NCBI RefSeq assembly: GCF_016811995.1
Contig: NZ_CP069159.1
Coordinates: 2,728,001 to 2,792,000, forward strand
Reading direction: 5' to 3'
Source of the DNA: Citrobacter sp. R56
GTDB taxonomy: Bacteria > Pseudomonadota > Gammaproteobacteria > Enterobacterales > Enterobacteriaceae
Length of the DNA: 64,000 nt
In this document: in pieces, positions 60,878 through 64,000 of the stretch
How positions within the stretch are numbered: position 1 is the first letter of the stretch
Layout: every line of letters starts with the position of its first letter
Translations under genes and position numbers: made by a program
Notes under the pieces: generated by a model
What the model was told of the DNA's origin: nothing
Database searches by the model: none
The model's input: the letters and a program-made list of their open reading frames with translations, nothing else

Positions 60878-61210
60878 TTATGACGATGTCGCAGAGGACG
60901 GCCATTCCTGAGATAAATGCAGTGTTTGTCCGTCCGAAACGGTCACTACAATTTTAACGGAGTCCCCCGCTGAAATATTTAAACTCAGTTTAGTTAAATC
61001 AATCGGTTGATTAGCGGGTAAAGAAAGCGTCTTTCTCTGCTGTGTGCGACTTTGCCCCGAAACACCCTCTCGCAAAGAGACAATTTGTACCTGGCACATA
61101 CAGGGCTGCGTCAGCGTAACCTGAGGGATGATGGTGTACATTTCACCCTGCTGAGTCGTGTTGAAGGTAATTTGGTTGGTCAGCGCTGCAAGGAGTAATA
61201 ACGTATGCAT
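60878..61210 (-). CDS. csgC: curli assembly inhibitor CsgC
   Basis: Periplasmic chaperone-like protein that prevents CsgA amyloid forming inside the cell. It has 110 residues with the CxC motif (QPCMCQV) and a weakly cleavable N terminus. It lies 59 bases after csgA, beyond a terminator, so expression probably needs readthrough. Confidence 0.93.
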   Translation of the reverse strand: MHTLLLLAALTNQITFNTTQQGEMYTIIPQVTLTQPCMCQVQIVSLREGVSGQSRTQQRKTLSLPANQPIDLTKLSLNISAGDSVKIVVTVSDGQTLHLSQEWPSSATSS

Positions 61211-61222
61211 AATGTCCTCCCG

Positions 61223-61250
61223 AAAAAAAACAGGGCATTCGCCCTGTTTT
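61223..61250 (-). terminator. terminator between csgA and csgC
   Basis: On the minus strand AAAACAGGGC / GCCCTGTTTT is followed by more T residues. It explains strong csgBA and weak csgC expression from one promoter. Confidence 0.88.
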
Positions 61251-61269
61251 CTATAATACAGATTCTGTA

Positions 61270-61728
61270 TTAGTACTGATGGGCTGTCGCATTGTTGCCA
61301 AAGCCAACCTGTTTGATGGTCACATCCGAGCCAGAAGCAGTCTGATCCACCAGCGCACCGTTACCACCACCGAACTGTTTAACAGACATAGTGGATTCTT
61401 TGCCGTTCCACTGGTCGAGAGTCGCGCTGTTGCCGAAGCCTTTTTGCAGCAGATCGATAGAGCTGTCATCAGAACCCTGACCAACATCTGCACCGTTTCC
61501 GCCGCCGTGTTGAGTAATCGTCAGATCAGAGTTTTTAGCATTAGATTGCAAGGCGACAGCTGAGTTACCACCACCGTACTGGTAAATGCTCAAATGTGAA
61601 TTCGGGCCGTTGTCGCCATGTCCAGGCCAACCACCATTACCGCCGCCGCCATATTGCGGAACAACACCAGCCAGAGCACTGCCAGAAACTACGATTGCTG
61701 CAATAGCTGCCACTTTGAAAAGTTTCAT
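61270..61728 (-). CDS. csgA: major curlin subunit CsgA
   Basis: Main amyloid subunit of curli. The ATG at 61728 gives 152 residues: signal peptide to SALA (20), a Gly-rich N22-type secretion region, then five imperfect repeats of S-X5-QXGXGNXA-X3-Q. All repeats keep the inner Gln/Asn positions (YQYGGGNSA, TQHGGGNGA, LQKGFGNSA, KQFGGGNGA, KQVGFGNNA). R1 and R5, the nucleator-responsive ends, are well conserved. Confidence 0.97.
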   Translation of the reverse strand: MKLFKVAAIAAIVVSGSALAGVVPQYGGGGNGGWPGHGDNGPNSHLSIYQYGGGNSAVALQSNAKNSDLTITQHGGGNGADVGQGSDDSSIDLLQKGFGNSATLDQWNGKESTMSVKQFGGGNGALVDQTASGSDVTIKQVGFGNNATAHQY

Positions 61729-61768
61729 GGTAAACCCCCATCGGATTGATTTAAACGTCGTAAAGGTA

Positions 61769-62224
61769 TTAACGTTGAATAACGCGAATAGCCATTTGCG
61801 ACTGTCTCTGCACCACAACTGCTGTTTTTTGCGTACCATACTGAGTAATATTTGCTTTATTTCCAGAGCCTTTCTGGATAATCATCGCAGTATTACCATA
61901 TGAACCTTGCGAAATACTTGCATCATTAGAGTTACCCTTCTGATCAATGTACGCAAGGTTATAAGCTCCTGATTGGTCAACCTTCGCCCGGTTATTTCCA
62001 CCATCTTGTGAAACGACGGACAACTGTTTTGAGCCATCCTGGCGAACATTCGCACTATTATTCGTGCCGACTTGACCAATAATGGCTGCCTGATTAAATG
62101 AAGACTTGCTTAATTCATTTACCGCAAAGTTATATTCTGACGTTGCCATATCATAACTTGTCGCGGATGCAATCCCAGGCGCACCCAGTATTGTTAACAT
62201 CATAAATAACAATTTGTTTTTCAT
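61769..62224 (-). CDS. csgB: minor curlin nucleator CsgB
   Basis: Surface nucleator that templates CsgA fibres. The ATG at 62224 gives 151 residues: signal peptide (cut near ASA), five curlin repeats (IGQVGTNNSA, VSQDGGNNRA, IDQKGNSNDA, IIQKGSGNKA and a basic R5 ending RVIQR). The positively charged fifth repeat anchors it to the cell. It is first in csgBAC. Confidence 0.96.
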   Translation of the reverse strand: MKNKLLFMMLTILGAPGIASATSYDMATSEYNFAVNELSKSSFNQAAIIGQVGTNNSANVRQDGSKQLSVVSQDGGNNRAKVDQSGAYNLAYIDQKGNSNDASISQGSYGNTAMIIQKGSGNKANITQYGTQKTAVVVQRQSQMAIRVIQR

Positions 62225-62989
62225 GTTGTCACCCTGGACCTGGTCGTACATGAAGATAAATTAAAAAACTTGTCAAATTTATTGTTAACGCGATGCGCTT
62301 TTTGTTAACGCCGCGTTACGATGAAGAGTATGTCTGCGGAAACATTTTAAATAACTCACCCGCGAGTTGTATTTTGATATTTCGGTTCACACCAAAGTGC
62401 TAATTAACCACTAATCCCGCTGTTATTTCCGTCGTTTTTATTTTTTCAAAGTCAGGGCGCATTGCATTTCTATGCAAAGGGGAAAACTGGCGTTCCCGGT
62501 ACATTTTAATGGGGTTCTGTAGCACGGAAGATAGTCTGGCAGCACGAGTCGTTACAAGCGTCGTTTTTTTTGCACTTAAAAATGATCGCTGGAATCCAGA
62601 ACGAATTCTTTAAAATAAAAAAGGAAGAAAGTCGTAATCAAAAATTACACAAATACCTTAAAATCAATTGCTTAATATAATTTGTATGATTTTTTAAATC
62701 TATGCAATAACGGCAAAATGTACAACTTTCTTATCAAATCTAATCTTAAAAAAACCTTATGATTAACATATTAATATATATTTTTACATTTAGTTACAAG
62801 TTTAACACTTGCTTTAAGGTTTGTAATGACTAGATTGAAATCAGATGTAGTCCATTAGTTTTATATTTTGCCCATTAGGGCTGATTTATTTCTACAAACA
62901 GCAGTGCAACATCTGTCAGTACTTCTGGTGCCTCTATTTTAGTAGAGGTAGCTGTCAGGTGTGCGACTAAAAAAAAGTGGGGTTTCATC
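62225..62989. promoter_or_regulatory. csgB-csgD intergenic control region
   Basis: This 765-base AT-rich gap is the known hub for curli control (RpoS, OmpR, CpxR, IHF, H-NS, MlrA, CsgD). Counting back from csgD, the E. coli start site would fall near 62842. The leader closely resembles E. coli's, including CCTCTA / TAGAGG at 62931-62948, the stem-loop region bound by OmrA/OmrB and other small RNAs. No gene is seen within. Individual protein sites were not assigned. Confidence 0.8.
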
Positions 62990-63640
62990 ATGTTTAATGA
63001 AGTCCATAGTATTCATGGTCATACATTATTGTTGATCACTAAACCGTCCCTGCAAGCTACGGCCTTATTGCAACATTTAAAGCAATCTCTGGCGTTAACC
63101 GGAAAACTGCACAATATTCAACGTTCTCTGGATGATATCTCTGCCAGCTGCATTGTTTTACTGGATATGATGGAAGCCGATAAAAAGCTCATCCATTACT
63201 GGCAAGACAACTTAAGCCGGAAAAACAATAATTTAAAAACATTATTGTTGAATACTCCCGACGATTATCCGTACAGGGATATTGAAAACTGGCCTCATAT
63301 CAATGGCGTGTTTTACGCAGCAGAAGATGAAGAGCGTGTCGTAAACGGATTGCAAGGGGTCTTGCGCGGTGAATGCTACTTTTCGCAGAAACTGGCCAGT
63401 TACCTGATAACGCATTCAGGAAACTATCGCTATAACAGCACAGAGTCGGCACTTCTCACGCACCGCGAAAAAGAGATCCTTAATAAGCTACGTATCGGCG
63501 CGTCAAATATTGAAATCGCTCGTTCGCTGTTTATCAGCGAAAACACGGTCAAGACGCACCTTTATAATCTTTTCAAGAAGATAGCAGTCAAAAACCGAAC
63601 ACAGGCGGTTTCGTGGGCAAACGATAACCTCAGGCGGTAA
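62990..63640 (+). CDS. csgD: biofilm master regulator CsgD
   Basis: LuxR-family activator of csgBAC and of cellulose synthesis through dgcC. The 216 residues comprise a receiver-like N-terminal domain without the usual phospho-acceptor set, then a LuxR helix-turn-helix at about 148-212 ([37 protein letters not shown]). A GGGG ribosome site precedes the ATG. Confidence 0.97.
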   Translation: MFNEVHSIHGHTLLLITKPSLQATALLQHLKQSLALTGKLHNIQRSLDDISASCIVLLDMMEADKKLIHYWQDNLSRKNNNLKTLLLNTPDDYPYRDIENWPHINGVFYAAEDEERVVNGLQGVLRGECYFSQKLASYLITHSGNYRYNSTESALLTHREKEILNKLRIGASNIEIARSLFISENTVKTHLYNLFKKIAVKNRTQAVSWANDNLRR

Positions 63641-63644
63641 AGCC

Positions 63645-64000
63645 ATGAAACGCTATCTGACCTGGATTGTAGCGGCTGAATTACTCCTTGCCTCCGGGAA
63701 TCTACACGCAGTTGAAGTCGAGGTTCCCGGATTGTTAACTGACCACACGGTTTCGTCTATTGGGCATGATTTTTATCGTGCCTTTAGCGATAAGTGGGAA
63801 AGTAAATACACAGGCAACTTAACCATAAATGAAAGACCCAGTGCGCGTTGGGGAAGTTGGATCACCATAACGGTAAACCAGGACGTTATCTTCCAGACAT
63901 TTTTATTCCCGACGAAACGAGACTTCGAGCGAACGGTTGTCTTCGCACTAACAGAAACTGAGGATGCATTAAATCGCCGGCAAATAGACCAAACGCTATT
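63645..64000 (+). CDS. csgE: curli specificity factor CsgE (partial)
   Basis: Periplasmic cap that targets CsgA to the CsgG pore. Only the first 118 codons are in the window; the E. coli protein is 129 residues, so about the last ten are missing. It starts four bases after csgD with [20 protein letters not shown] and a signal peptide to LHA (about 22). The mature part ([20 protein letters not shown]) is nearly identical to E. coli. Confidence 0.95.
   Translation, partial: MKRYLTWIVAAELLLASGNLHAVEVEVPGLLTDHTVSSIGHDFYRAFSDKWESKYTGNLTINERPSARWGSWITITVNQDVIFQTFLFPTKRDFERTVVFALTETEDALNRRQIDQTL

Noticed and set aside
61270-62224. Tandem repeats suggesting CRISPR or satellite DNA
   Set aside because: The periodicity is the curlin amino-acid repeat of CsgA and CsgB; the units are diverged at the DNA level and are coding.
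62225-62989. Small genes in the csgB-csgD gap
   Set aside because: Many stop codons in all frames and strong similarity to the E. coli control region; treated as regulatory.

Overview
The window is chromosomal core DNA of an enterobacterium closely related to Escherichia and Salmonella. Nearly every protein matches its E. coli K-12 counterpart in length and in most residues. The proteins differ from E. coli throughout, and one E. coli neighbour (grxB) is missing, so this is a relative rather than E. coli itself. Citrobacter is my best guess, but that is an inference from gene content and divergence only. I see no rRNA, tRNA, insertion sequence, prophage, CRISPR array or plasmid module.

Layout. 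(1) Positions 1-7310 are the Entner-Doudoroff/pentose-phosphate block: edd and zwf on the minus strand, hexR and pykA on the plus strand, then lpxM. (2) Positions 7488-19564, all on the minus strand, hold ptsG, ycfH, holB, tmk, mltG, pabC and the fatty acid/phospholipid cluster fabF-acpP-fabG-fabD-fabH-plsX, ending with rpmF; yceD is its promoter-proximal gene. (3) yceF, rluC and rne follow; rne is preceded by its long autoregulatory leader. (4) Positions 25963-37500 are the complete flg region: flgBCDEFGHIJ and flgKL on the minus strand, flgA and flgMN on the plus strand. (5) Positions 37571-52748 are envelope and housekeeping genes: murJ, yceM, yceH, rimJ, mdtH, yceB, pyrC, dinI, bssS, solA, yceO, yceJ, yceI, trhO, lpxL, mdtG, msyB and yceK. 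(6) Positions 52823-58312 are the osmoregulated periplasmic glucan genes opgH, opgG and opgC. (7) Positions 58335-64000 hold clsC-ymdB, ymdA and the divergent curli operons csgBAC and csgDE(FG). csgE is cut by the window end.

How the genes work together. Glucose enters by PtsG and is routed through Zwf and Edd under HexR and GntR control, or through PykA. The fab/plsX genes supply acyl chains; LpxM and LpxL use them for lipid A, and ClsC and OpgGHC modify the envelope. The flg genes build the motility organelle, and the csg genes build the sessile-state adhesive fibre. Recognisable operators support conserved regulation: GntR at edd, HexR at zwf, Mlc/CRP and an SgrS target at ptsG, PurR and a leader hairpin at pyrC, LexA at dinI, and sigma-28 promoters at flgM and flgK.

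The most unusual structural feature is the junction at 7311-7487. It places lpxM (about 42 min on the E. coli map) directly beside ptsG (about 25 min), with the ptsG-to-csg block inverted relative to edd-lpxM. This is what an inversion across the replication terminus would leave. Other points of interest are the loss of grxB between mdtH and yceB, a four-residue insertion in FabH, a longer FlgE, and the small membrane gene yceO with an apparent GTG start. I did not find a novel defence, secretion or biosynthetic system here.
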